A stretch of 64,000 nt of DNA, from assembly GCF_004193775.1 (NCBI RefSeq), contig NC_041002.1, positions 7,923,261 to 7,987,260 of the forward strand, given 5' to 3'. Numbering within the stretch: the first letter of the stretch is position 1; each line of letters starts with the position of its first letter. The DNA comes from Glycine soja. Its lineage: Eukaryota > Streptophyta > Magnoliopsida > Fabales > Fabaceae. Shown here one piece after another: positions 11,850 to 22,844 of this stretch. The translations under genes and the position numbers were made by a program. The notes under the pieces are model-generated. The model had not been told where the DNA came from, made no database searches, and saw only the letters and a list, made by a program, of their open reading frames with translations.

Positions 11850-13001
11850 CTAGATCTAGTTGAGGCTCTTGAGCTGAGGAGGCCTCACTTCCTCCATGAG
11901 AAGAAGGCTAGACTCCTGGCCAGGCCACCTGTAAAAAAACTCCTCCATGCTCATAATTGGTTGATGCTGAGCCAAACTATGTAAACTCTACATCACCAGG
12001 TATTGACCTTGGTGAATGCTCTACAACATCGCCATCATGAGGTCTGTGCTCTGAGCGGAGGGATTAGAAGTAGCAGGAACTGGTTCTGAAGGAATAAGAG
12101 CTGGTGCAGTAGATGTTTGGGGAGTAGCAGAAGATAGACCCTCAGATCCTCTAGCCCTGGTCTTGCGGGTCCCTAGAAAGCTAACTGTGGGGTCGTCCAA
12201 GTTCCAGCAGTTCTTCTTTATGTAAGACAAGTTAATGGCTGGGCTGAGGGACTCAAAAGTCAAGGAATCTAAAGTGACTCCTCAGGCCATGCATAAGGCA
12301 GTGATGAGGGTTGGAAATCCGAGGTGTGTCCAGAGATGAGGGCTCCAACATTCATGTCCATCTTCATCACTAATCCATATACAAACCTTGCCCTGCCCAA
12401 GTTCAGATCAGAGGTGTGTGATGTAGGGGCAAGGTTGAAATAAGACAAAATGCTCCAAGTCTGTGCTAGAGTAGTGAGGTCCTTCCTCAGCAGCTTCCAT
12501 GGCAGGCCCTTAGCATTCAGAACAAATCCCCTACCAGGGATACAAAGTCGGGCCGCCAGCTCCTGAGGGTTTGGTCTTAGTCTGCAGAACCTAGAGTAAG
12601 CAGGAAGAGTCTCCCCTGACTCTAGAACAACCAGAGTCTCCAGAAAAGTGTTGAGAGAATCCGCATCAAACTTAATTAAATGCCCTTTGACCCTAACTTG
12701 CTTTGGAGGCATATCCCCCCGGGACATAAAGATTAGCATAAAATTCCTTCACAAGAGCCACATATATGCTCCCCTCCATGAGGTTGGTCAGCATCATGTG
12801 TTAGTTTCTTCTGATTAGCTCTATCCTGAACTCATCAAACTCTGTGACAAAAAGCTTCACGTTCCTTTCCGGAAGGATGTTCCGGCCAAGAACGTTGTCA
12901 TCGTAGCGGTTCCAAGCATCCTCAGAGGTGAATATGTGAGTATCATAGTGAGGTTGAGGCCTGGAAGTTGTGGCTTTCCTTTTCCTAGAAGCCATATGCA
13001 T
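11850..13001 (-). pseudogene. Plant-specific transposon ORF (putative plant transposon protein domain, PF20167-like), frameshifted
   Basis: The frame starts near 12992 with a basic start MASRKRK, then DAWNRYDDNVLGRNILPER, and breaks at a TAA near 12800 and at a frame change near 12730. The second part (12739-12269) carries VRVKGHLIKFDADSLNTFL, FCRLRPNPQELAARLCIPGR and VYGLVMKMDMNVG, wording typical of a domain found in many legume retroelements and annotated as a putative plant transposon protein. A third part (12263-12021) is rich in S, T, P and A. Its biochemical role is unknown. It occupies the place where pol would be expected or an extra 3' ORF as in Athila env-like genes. Two or more disruptions make this copy inactive. 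Confidence 0.7.
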
Positions 13002-13080
13002 AAAAGAAACACAAAAACCAAGTTAAAACAGGTTTTATTTGAAATGACAAGCTGAAAAATAAAACTGAAATTCAAATTGG

Positions 13081-14545
13081 GCGCTTAGCGCGACAAATGA
13101 GCTTAGCACGCCTTATGAAAAATTACTCATGCACTTAGCGCGACAGCCACGTGCTTAGCAATTTGACACAAATCAAAATTTTCTGCAAAAACCAAATTAC
13201 GCTTAGCGTGGCCAGACACACTTAGCGTGATAACACTATTGGACATAAATGGCTTAGCGAGAAGGCTCGCTAAGCCCAAATCCAACAATTACAGAAATAG
13301 AGAGTAAATTACGCTTAGCACGAAAGGGAAAGCTCGCTTAGCCTAGGCTTATTCAGCTAATAAAGCTGAGTGGCTTAGCGAGCAAGCTCGCTTAGCCACG
13401 AACACGAAAGCAATAAAAAATTTTCTAAGTGTCTGAAGCACATTACATGCTTAGTGCACTGTTGCGCTAAGCGAGTTCATAAACATTCAATCATTCATCA
13501 GAAAAGATGAACTCGCTTAGCGGGACAGGGCCGGCTTAGCGAGTTCATTTGGAAATCCAGATATTCATCAAAAAGTGATGAACTCGCTTAGCGCAACAAG
13601 GCACGCTTGGTGCGTTCATCACCATTTCCAAAAAAATTGGGGCTTTTTTAGCCCCTTCAACTTAGGCCTCTATTAGGCCATCAAATCCTAACCAAAACAT
13701 GTCAAAATGACATACATTGTATGCAAATCAAAACCCTTAACACTATTCTAACTAACAACTAACCTAACATCATGCAATCAAAATGAAAATCAAAGATTTT
13801 AAGTAGTAAACTAAGTTAACTAACCTAAGGTTTAAAACAAAAATTAAAAACAAGGCTAAAGGAAGCTTACTTAGATCGCTGAAATTGGATGCAAATAAGA
13901 AAGCAAGGAGAGCAAGCAAAGAGTGAGAGCACTGTGCAGAGAAAAAGCACCAATGAAATTCCAAAATGCAGTTTAAAAGCACAAATGAAAATGTAACTGC
14001 CAAAGGCAGTTATGCCTTATTTTTTGCGGTTTCGAATGCCTAGCTTAGCGCGTCAACTTGCTAAGCAAGCATGCATGATGTTTAAGTTTCCAAACACACG
14101 TGCTTAGCGGGCAAACTCGCTTAGCCCAATGCAAAAATTCAAATTTTCCAAAGAAGACTTTGGGCTTAGCGCGAAGAGTCACGCTTAGTGAGTTCTACAG
14201 CTCTGATTGGCCTGTAACTCTCGCTTAGCGGGCAGTGGCCGTGCTTAGTGAATAAACATGCTCCTTAAATGCAGTAGTGGGCTACGCTTAGCGCGGGTGG
14301 CTCGCTTAGCGCAATTTGAAAGAATTAAAATCCAAAGAAGTTTTTGCGCTTAGTGAGTCTGTGCGCTTAGCCCAATTCAAAAGAATAAACATCCAGAGAA
14401 GTTTTTGGGCTTAGCGCGAAGAGACACGCTTAGCGAGACCACAACAACTAATGATCACGGGTCAAGGCGCTTAGCTCAAGCAAGAGCTCGCTCAGCGTAG
14501 GAAGGAAAATCCGCTTGGCACGGGATGTGCGCTTAGCGAGTGGAT
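13081..14545 (-). repeat. Dispersed GCTTAGCG motif field
   Basis: About 37 copies of the near-palindrome CGCTTAGCG or its complement CGCTAAGCG, with one-base variants, occur in two blocks (13081-13610 and 14041-14545). They often come in pairs some 20 bases apart, repeating about every 60 bases. The block between (13620-14030) has none. The spacers differ in sequence, so this is not a simple tandem repeat. The same motif appears in both LTRs (9820-10030, 18310-18525). Confidence 0.85.
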
Positions 14546-14804
14546 TGTTGAAAATTTTTCTGTTAATTTTTTCGTCCACTGCTTCAAAGAAGCTGTTCAA
14601 CCCCTTTTATGCAATACAAAACATTATTAAAATGATTTCATGCAACCTCAAATAAACCAACTCTAAAAAAATGCAATAGAAACATAATTACAAAGGACTG
14701 GGTTGCCTCCTAGGAAACACACTTTTAACATCATTAGCTTGATGCATGATACCTCAAGGGTTTGGATCAAATTTGGTTCCTACCTTCAGAACCTTTTCCT
14801 CAAA

Positions 14805-15272
14805 CTACTTCACCTGCAAGTAGACATTTTGGTCCAAAAGTTGTTTTTCTTCATCAAATAGATCGAAACTGATCTTTTGATCTTCGATGCCCATTTCCAA
14901 CTTTCTTCTTCCCATATCCACCACACAGCTTGTGGTCAGCATGAACAGACATCCCAAGATCAATGGGATATCAACATCTTCTTCAATGTCCATGACCACA
15001 AAGTCAGCAGGGAAAAAGAAGTGCTTTACTCGGACCAAAATGTCTTCTATCACTCCATATGGTTTGGTGATGGAGCGATCAACTAACTGTAGAGTCATTC
15101 TTGTTGGCATTATCTCCAGCTCTCCCATCCTCTGACACATAGAGAGCGGCATCAAATTTATGCTGGCTCCTAAATCAATAAGAGCCTTACCAACTGAGAC
15201 TGCACCGATCGAGCAAGGTATAATGACACTGCCTAGATCTTTGTGCTTGGGTGGAAGGATGCGTTGAATCAC
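14805..15272 (-). pseudogene. Gypsy retropepsin (aspartic protease) domain
   Basis: The 155-codon frame has LPPKHKDLGSVIIPCSIG, then the catalytic motif region ALIDLGASINLMP, and later DIPLILGCLFM, the flap/ILG box of a retropepsin. The DLGAS form (instead of DTGAS) is usual in Athila-type elements. It would cut the gag-pol polyprotein. It is preceded on the same strand by a long acidic and lysine-rich linker (15539-15796) and followed not by reverse transcriptase but by non-coding sequence after a TGA near 14805. Frame breaks in the linker separate it from gag. Confidence 0.8.
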
Positions 15273-16081
15273 TGTGGATATACTTGCTCTTTTGGGTTAG
15301 CATATCCTTTAGAAATTTAGAGTAAAGTGGCATCTATTGTAAGGCCTCTCCGAAGGGCATGGTGATCTCTAGCTTCTTGAAGATGTCAAGAAAACGTACA
15401 AGATGTCTTTCTTTGTCCTTCCTAGAAGGTACCAATGGATATGACACTTTTTTCCCCTCAGATGGAGCTACCTCTTTCTTATTTTCTCTGGACTGCTCAC
15501 TCTTACTCTTTTTCTTTTCATCTTTTTTTTCATTTTTTTCAATTTTTCATTGTTTTCTTTTTCTTCTTCTTTTTTTCTTTTTCTTTCTTTTTCTCATCAT
15601 TTATTTCATTCTCATTCTTGCTTATTGTATTCTCATTCTCCTGGTCATCCTCTTCATCTTCTATCTCCTCAAGTTCACAAAAATTTTCCTCTGGTTCAGA
15701 TGTTGGTTCAGTTAGCAGTTGTTGTTTATCTCCATTCACTATCTTCTCATCCTTCTCTTCTTCAGCCATGGTTGCCATTTTTCCACGGGTCATCATAGCT
15801 TTACACTATTCCTTTGGATTGTTTTCTGTGTTGGCTCCTAATTTTGAGGAAGAGTTGTCATCTATTTGTTTAGCTAATTGGCCCACCTGGATCTCCAAAT
15901 TTTTAATGGCCGACTCAGTACTCTTGTGATTTGACATTGAAACCTGCATGAATTGAGCAAGAGTCTCCTCCAGCTTTGTTGTCCTCTCATAGAGGTTAGG
16001 CCCTTGTTGTGGCAGCCTATTTGATGGTCCACCCTGGTCTTTGTTGGATTGATTACCAGGGTGAGTCCTCCACTGATTTTG
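15273..16081 (-). pseudogene. gag-protease linker, frame broken
   Basis: On the minus strand the segment gives a short gag tail with glutamine-rich and NQ-rich stretches near 16080-15874, then MTRGKMATMAEEEKDEK and a run of E, D, N and K residues (15796-15539). On the plus strand the lysine codons appear as the T-rich tract at 15515-15600, which creates long but meaningless open frames on that strand. At least two frame changes separate gag from protease. Confidence 0.65.
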
Positions 16082-17224
16082 CTACTGGTTGTAATGCTGG
16101 CCCTGTTGGAATCCAGAAAATCCACCTACATTAAAATTCTGCCTTGGTTGGTTCCCCATATAGTTAACTTCATGTGTTGATTCTTTAATGGGAATACAAC
16201 AGCCTGATTCATGAGCTCTACCACAAAGTGTGCAACCTGTAACCTGCAAAACAGAAGAAGGTGAAGGCTGACTAACATGTAATTGAGTTGGCAGCTTACT
16301 CAGTGTTTCTGTTAAAGTCTCGAGTTTCTTGGACAACAACTTATTCTGTGCCAATAAAGCATCTTGTGATAACAGCTCTAATAAACTCTTCTTGGTGGGA
16401 TAGTGTGTTCTATCATGCAAGATAGCGTGATCACTAGCAACCATATTCTTAATTAGTTCCATGGCTTCTTCAGGAGTTTTAAGCTTTATTTTACCCCCTG
16501 AAGAAGCATCTAAGAGCTGCTTAGATTGTGGCCTCAACCTGTAAATGAAAATATTCAGCTGTATGGGCTCAGAGAATCCATGAGTAGGAGTTTCCCGCAG
16601 CAAGCTACGAAATCTTTCTAAGGCTTCACTCAAAGATTCATCTGGGAACTGGTGAAAGGAAGAGATGACAGCCTTTCCCTCTACAGTCTTGGACTCTGGG
16701 AAATATTTCTTCAGAAAATTTTCCATAACTTCATCCGAAGTCCTCAAGCTATTACCTTTGAATGAATGCAGCCACCTCTTGGCTTCTCCAGATAGTGAGA
16801 ATGAAAATAAGTTGAGCCTAACAGCATCTTCTGGCACTCCAGCAATTCTGACTATGTTACAAATTTCAATGTAAGTTGCTAGATGTGCATAAGGATCTTC
16901 ATTGGGCAAACCATGAAATTGATTGCCCTGTATAAGCTGAATCAAAGAATGTGGCACACTTGTACTTGAGTAGTCTTCAAGGGTTACTCGCCTAGGTTGC
17001 TCATCAGCCATTGTGTTGGCTTCAAGCAATGTTGTATCTGATTCCCTTATCTCTGGAAAACTAGAAGATGACTCTGAAGACTGAGGTTCTTCAAGAATTG
17101 ATGCTGCTTCTATATCCTGCAAAAATTTTCTACGCCTTTCTACTTTGTTCCTTCTACAAGTTGCTTTGATTTCCAAGGCAATTGGAACCAAATTACCTGC
17201 AAAGGACTTTCTATGCATACACAA
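16082..17224 (-). CDS. Athila-type gag polyprotein
   Basis: This is the longest intact frame in the window (380 codons), though the usual gag start is probably the internal ATG at 17011 (MADEQPRR, codon 72). A Retrotrans_gag domain occupies about residues 112-240, with ATYIEICNIVRIAGVPEDA and LSGEAKRWLHSF. It is followed by a coiled region with KKLETLTETLSKLP and a compact Cys/His knuckle CTLCGRAHESGC near residue 330. It would form the particle that packages the element's RNA. It lies about 140 bases inside the primer site. No stop interrupts it, in contrast to the rest of the element, but it probably fused to protease originally and that link is lost. Confidence 0.85.
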   Translation of the reverse strand: MCMHRKSFAGNLVPIALEIKATCRRNKVERRRKFLQDIEAASILEEPQSSESSSSFPEIRESDTTLLEANTMADEQPRRVTLEDYSSTSVPHSLIQLIQGNQFHGLPNEDPYAHLATYIEICNIVRIAGVPEDAVRLNLFSFSLSGEAKRWLHSFKGNSLRTSDEVMENFLKKYFPESKTVEGKAVISSFHQFPDESLSEALERFRSLLRETPTHGFSEPIQLNIFIYRLRPQSKQLLDASSGGKIKLKTPEEAMELIKNMVASDHAILHDRTHYPTKKSLLELLSQDALLAQNKLLSKKLETLTETLSKLPTQLHVSQPSPSSVLQVTGCTLCGRAHESGCCIPIKESTHEVNYMGNQPRQNFNVGGFSGFQQGQHYNQ

Positions 17225-17365
17225 CTAAGAATAAACAGCAGTTAACCAATTCCAAAGAAAAATAAATTCTACAGTAAACAAGTATTCACAAAAACAAAAC
17301 AACGAATCAAAGAATAAAGAATAAACACCTACAAACTAAACTAAACTTTTCCAAATAAAGAGAAG

Positions 17366-17384
17366 TTCCCCGACAACGGCGCCA
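17366..17384 (-). other. Primer binding site, tRNA-Asp type
   Basis: The minus strand reads TGGCGCCGTTGTCGGGGAA eight bases after the 5' LTR. This is complementary to the 3' end of plant tRNA-Asp, the primer typical of Athila elements, and fixes the element's orientation. Confidence 0.9.
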
Positions 17385-17391
17385 AAATACT

Positions 17392-18735
17392 TGTTCGCAT
17401 CCTGGTACTACTTGTTTTTGTGGATGTGAAATCTAACCAGCAAGTGCACCGGGTCGTCAAGTAAATAATTAAAACGGTGTGAACCGAGTATCGAACTCAG
17501 GGAACTTGTTTTACTTGGCAAAGCATCATTCAATAAATAGACATTTGCTTAAATAATTGATTCTCATGAAGTAAAAATTGAAGTAATTCTATTCTAAGTA
17601 AAAGAAGTAATTGTGAGCAAGTGAGTGTGAAAACAGATATATAAAAGCGTTCGGTCCTTCTACTGAGATACTTGATGCAATTAGGGTTTTTCTCTACTTG
17701 AAATTATTTTTATGTTCTATGCTGAAGGCACAAATACCAAACACCGATGTCTCTTGTTGAACTTAGCCTAACCAAACAACATTACAATTACAACATGATA
17801 AAAACTAAATTACCACACTCCGTGTCCAGCAGTTCGATAACCTAGCCCTGCCCTATCCAGTTCTAAGGATGCAATACATTTTCCAATGCTAAAATTCCTA
17901 ACCTTATACACAAATGGGTGATCAAGCCACATGCATGCATAACATAAGCACAGATAAAAACATTGAACACATAAAAATAACTTCAAATAGATAGTAATAA
18001 TATTTACATCAAGTACTCAGCGGAATTTCCCAACAAAGGATTCTAGCCCTCCATTACAAGGGAGTACCTTTCACAAATAGGAGAAGGGTTTAAGAGAAAA
18101 TACCAGATTACAAAGCAGTGGAGATGTCTCCTCCACCTTTAGGAACCTAGGAATCACTCCTAAACCTAAAATCTACCTAAAAGTTAGGGCCTTTTTCTTC
18201 CTTGCTCAGCTTTTCCTCTGTTCTTCATTCAACACTAGGCTCATGTAGTCTATTCAGACCTCTTTTTTTCATTCTTTGCAATTCAGGCTTAAAAAGGGCT
18301 TTTTGTCCGTGAAGGCGTGCTTAGCACGAGTAAGTGAAGATTGGCTTAGCACCATTCTCGTCCTAAGCGCAGAAGAGACAATCTTCTCACTGAACGAGCT
18401 GATGACGCGTTGAGCGCGTGATGACATGGCAGATTCTCTTCAATATTCATCTCATTGGCTAAGCGGCTGATGTCTCGCTTAACAGTTGAGTCTCGCTAAG
18501 CGCACAGTCCAGGCTTAGCGAGACAGCAGCTTTTGCACCTTCAAATTTTTCTCCTTTTTACCTGGAATTGAAGTGAAATTTACATTAAATTCATATGGAA
18601 AGATTCTACTGAGCAAATATAAAAACTAAACAAGAAATATTTACAATCCTACCAAAAAGAACCATAAATTGGGAGAACTATATACATTATTGAAAACTTT
18701 TCTATACAAAAGTTAGTCGTAAAAGACGACTAACA
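17392..18735 (-). repeat. 5' LTR of the Athila-like element
   Basis: About 1344 bp, with TGTTAGTCGTC... at its start and GCGAACA at its end on the minus strand. It matches 8877-10243 almost throughout with scattered single-base changes, so the insertion is clearly younger than the copia element it interrupts. GCTTAGCG-like motifs sit at 18310-18525. Confidence 0.9.
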
Positions 18736-20100
18736 ACATCTTTCTTTCATGCGACCTATAAGGTTGTGCCTCAACCGGACAACTCCAAATATGCAAGTGT
18801 TTAATGCTTGGCATTTTGATAGTCCAAAGTTCATAAGGGGTTTTATTAACTGCTTTACTTGACACCCTATTAAGGATGTAAGTTGTGGTCTTCAAGGCTT
18901 TTCCCTAAAGCAACTTTGGCAAAGAAGAATGACTAACTATACTTCTCACCATATCCTTAAGAGTTCGGTTTCTTTGTTCTACTACACCATTCATGCTAGG
19001 TTTTCCTAGCATAGTGTATTGCGGAATAATTCCACACTCTATGAGGAAAAGCGCAAAAGGTCCTGGAAGTTGTTCTCCTTATCCATCATATCTATGAGGA
19101 AAAGCGGAATAATTCCATCTAAAAGACGGTACAACAAAATTCTCAAATAAATCCAAACAAAATCTAGTTTTCAATTGTAATAAAGTTCCTATAGCCTCCA
19201 CTGCAACTCTTGTTGTCGCCCACAAATATGAATCTTTCATCATCATTTGATAGTCGGCTTTGTAGGCAACCCTGCATGGTTACACTTATGCGAGTAGTAT
19301 CTTTAGGTACTAAAGCTAAATTAACTTCAGAACAAACAAGAGCAAGAGATTTACCTTTCTTTACACATCATGCACCATACTTTAGACACTCTTTCTTCAT
19401 GTGTCTAGACTTCTTGCAAAAGTAACAGATAAATTATTCATCTTTCTTTTGTTTCTTTTGCTAAGAAGACCTTTCCACATCACCCTTAGTTTTCTTTCTT
19501 TTCTTATTTTGAGAGGTCGAGCTTAAATGAGCACTTTTATATCCATCTTCTACTGCCTCTCTTCCTCTCGCATACAATGAGATACAAGCTCATTAAGGGA
19601 CTATTTTTGCTTCTGAGTGTTATAACTCACTTTGAATTGCCCAAAGTGTGCAAGAAGTGAGATCAAAACTAAATGCATAAGCAGGTCTTCACCAAGATCT
19701 AGCTTGCTTTTAGTTTCGATGACAAATTAGACATTTCCATTATGTATTCCCTTACATTACTCTTGCCCTATACTTCATGAGGACGAGTTTAGTCAAAAGG
19801 TTAATCGCCTCAGCCTTCTCATTTTTGGCAAAGTATTGTTCAATTTCTTCAAGAATTTTTTTTTTGCATTTTCACCCTTAGAAATAAAGACCTGAAACAC
19901 TTCTAGAGTATAGCGTTTCATGATCATAATGCACATTCTATTGGAATGATCCCATTTCTCAACTTTTTCCTCATTAGAGGTTTCCGAAGTGGAAGTGGGT
20001 CATTCCGTTCTATGGCTTCCTTCCCAACCTTTAAATTTGTCCCATTCTGCATTGGGAGACAAATCATTTGAGTAGATAAATTTGCAGCACTAGTGATATT
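18736..20100 (-). pseudogene. copia gag to integrase fragment
   Basis: On the minus strand the piece begins near 20090 with a decayed gag of the UBN2 type (around 19890-19620, LEEIEQYFAKNEKAEAINL and LTKLVLMKYRA). A zinc knuckle with CYFCKKSRHMKKEC follows at about 19430-19380, then protease-like sequence near 19300-19200. Integrase C-terminal core with ILNRVSSKAVNKTPYELW sits at 18895-18736. Stops are scattered throughout and much of the integrase is missing or unreadable. The reading continues at 8876 on the other side of the gypsy element. Confidence 0.8.
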
Positions 20101-21155
20101 GACTAAATAGAGAACACAAAAATAATAATATGCTCACAAAAAAAAAAAACAAGCAGGTCATATAAGATATATATAACAAATAACAAGACGCGTAAACATT
20201 TTGCAGGACAGACCCATCACAAGATACCTAACACAACATTAATTCCTAGTCTTTGGACATAAAAATTAATGTGTAATTGGTACTCTCAACGCAATGATCA
20301 AATACTGAGAATAAATTCTGTGAAATAATAGTTTTTCTTTGGACTGACTATTATTTACATGAAAATACTTTTATAATTGTCACACATTTATCATCACTTG
20401 TAAAATATTATTTGGCCAAATTGGGTCTTCCTTTGGGCCAAACATAATTCATATCAATAATTTCATACTGATATCTATGTAATTTTAATCAAATCAATTT
20501 CACAATAAGAATTATTTTGTCAATAAATTGTGTTGATGAATTCAATTAAAAAAATACTAGACATACAAATAAATGGAAAGGATTTGTTAATGCTAAATTT
20601 ACACCAAACCTTATAACAATAATTATATGAAAATAACCATTACTGATATGTAAATGAATATTCCATAATTCATATACAGTGACATCACAAAATTAATCCA
20701 GTATACATTATACGAGATTTACTTCCTTGCATAAAAAAAAACATTAGCTTGCATACAACACATTACTATAAGTACTGTATGTGATATGATGCAATTCCAA
20801 AGCATTACTAATTTATGAATCAAAGCACATGAATCCAAATAAAACAAAAGAAGCACGGTACATGCACACACAAAAATTACCAAAGGCACGTACGTAAAGG
20901 CACAAGCGTAAGCACATGTTCTAATGAAAAAAAAAACAGTGCACAATTGCAATTATTGTAAAAGACACATACGTGCAATTCCAAACATTCCAACATCACA
21001 GGACGTGCAAACACACAAGAAAAAAAGACAATATGCGCACAAAAGTGAGGTAAAAAAATCTTCCCCCAAAAATTAATTGAGGATTCATAAAATTAAAAAA
21101 GGGATTCATGTAAAAATATACTATATACTTTAATCCCAATAATCCAACAGTAATT
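20101..21155 (-). other. Untranslated leader of the split copia element
   Basis: AT-rich sequence between the copia gag and its primer site. The plus-strand poly-A tracts and small open frames here have no recognisable product. Confidence 0.5.
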
Positions 21156-21170
21156 GAGTCTATGTTACCA
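21156..21170 (-). other. Degraded primer binding site of the copia element
   Basis: The minus strand reads TGGTAACATAGACTC directly after the 5' LTR. This is a mutated form of the initiator-tRNA-Met site TGGTATCAGAGC used by copia elements. Confidence 0.65.
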
Positions 21171-21172
21171 CT

Positions 21173-21640
21173 TGTTGAAATTTTAGGGAATCCTTATAAA
21201 ATACCAATAACCAACAGGAATACATTACGTTAGATTATCAAGAAGAGTTTTAGAAATACGCGAATCCATATTGATTGATCAACGCAACATAAACTCAAAA
21301 ATAGTCACAAACATTTGGTTTGATGACATTCCTCAACCAAATCTCCTTATTCCTTATGGGACCTTTGTTTTCTCTTTAGATGGGGAGGAGAGAAAATTGT
21401 TTATAATTTGGTGTATTGGGAACCATAATCGTGTCTCAGGTTTTAAACCTTCTAGAATTCTCATTATCTCTTAATGTGTCAAACTATATAATCCACATTA
21501 ATTAATTAATTAAGAATTATAAAATTCCTAATTGTTTGTGCCTTTTTAAGCACTAAAGAGAGTCTGAAAGGAATTTTATTGACCATCATGTATTATTCTA
21601 TGCCTTTATATATATGACAATGACTACAACACAAAAAAAT
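21173..21640 (-). repeat. 5' LTR of the split copia element
   Basis: The inner border is set by the primer site and by TGTTGAAATTTTAGGG, which matches the LTR start at 6323. Homology to the left LTR is clear to about 21425 and fades after that. The outer end is an estimate. Confidence 0.6.
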
Positions 21641-22844
21641 CAGTTACACAGTGTCTTACATGGGAAGAAAGCATGGCCCTTTATATATTAAGGCCCTACC
21701 GCACGTTGTCAAAAGATAAAGAGTGGTCGTCCACCAAATCATTGGATATGTGACTGGGTTGGATTTCTTCAGTACTTTGCATAAAAAAGCTTCACTACTA
21801 GAATAATGATTTTTTAAATCGGTTATACAACACTTTCTATAACGGTTTTGAACTGTCATTAAAACTTGGTGTCGTAAAAAAAGGCTCACACCTATTACAA
21901 CGGTTTTATACCCATTTTAAAATGCGATGTCTTAGGCAGGTATGGATCATAAGTCATCTTAGAAAAAGAAGATTCTACTATGATTATCCAAATAACCGTC
22001 TTAGTAGATATAGAATTCTAAGACGGTTTTGGGTGCAACCGTCTTAGAATGCGTCTTTGTTTACTTGCATTCTAAGATGATTTTGGGTGCAACCGTCATA
22101 GAATGTAGCTTTGTATACTGATATTCTAAGACGGTTAAATACATAACCGTCTTAGAATATGTCTTAGTCTACAACTATTCTAAGACGGTTTTGGGTGTAA
22201 CCGTCTTAAAATGTCTTGTGTACTACAACTTTCTAAATCGGTATTTACTTAACTGTCTTAGTATGTACAAAATTCTAAGACAGTTATATTAATAACCGTC
22301 GTAGAATTTTTTTTTTTTTGGTGATTTTTTAGCTTTAAGAATACACTACATTGATTGATCAAAAGTATTATCATCATTTTCCACAATTTTGAATGATTTA
22401 AGTAATGTCAAGTATGACAATTGAATACAATCATCATTTAATTTCATATAATTATAGCAATTTACATAATAAATTAGACTAACGTCAATTAAGTATGGAA
22501 ATATATAGCTTATATATGTATATATATGGAGCATTACAATACATTACAATTTCTAAGCTTGACTAATGTAATAAGTTTTGGTATCATAATTAAGTATATA
22601 TACCCCAAACCAGCTCCATTGGAAGCTTTTTAATAGGCTGCATGCATGAGTTCCTTGTCATACCTGCATTTATATTTGATAAAATTAGATCTTAACATCA
22701 ACTAATGCATGAATCATTTTAGGAGAAGTAGCAATGCAGCGTATGGGTAGCCAAGCTACCAGTGGATTAACAAAACTTGACTCGACAAATGATTCAGCTA
22801 CTAGAGTTACCCCTAAAAAGGAATGATTGTACCTTTCCAACCAC

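Larger units (their letters stand above)
8877..18735 (-). mobile_element. Athila-like Ty3/gypsy retrotransposon without reverse transcriptase
   Basis: On the minus strand: 5' LTR 18735-17392, tRNA-Asp type primer site 17384-17366, gag 17224-16082, acidic/lysine-rich linker and protease to 14805, a field of GCTTAGCG motifs (14545-13081), a plant-specific ORF (13001-11850), a purine tract at 10255-10244 and the 3' LTR 10243-8877. No reverse transcriptase, RNase H or integrase could be found, so it must have moved with enzymes of another element. It is inserted in the integrase end of a copia element. The flanking 5-mers on the minus strand are GATGT and GCTGC, a degraded duplication. The design matches the non-autonomous soybean gypsy families described with LTR-sharing autonomous partners, but I cannot assign the family without a search. 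Confidence 0.9.
6323..21640 (-). mobile_element. Ty1/copia LTR retrotransposon, split by a gypsy insertion
   Basis: The element reads on the minus strand: 5' LTR at the right (21173 to about 21640), primer site at 21156-21170, gag and integrase (20100-18736), then after the inserted gypsy element (8877-18735) reverse transcriptase and RNase H (8876-7060), a purine run near 6930 and the 3' LTR (6323 to about 6927). The two LTR copies share a clear stretch of about 250 bp (6331-6580 with 21181-21425) but have many differences, so the element is old. All coding parts carry stops and shifts. The outer right border is blurred; a CACTA element begins soon after it at 21793. Confidence 0.85.

Noticed and set aside
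15359..15929. Overlapping long plus-strand open frames rich in F, S and L
   Set aside because: They are antisense to the lysine- and glutamate-rich gag-protease linker of the gypsy element and arise from a T/C-rich tract.
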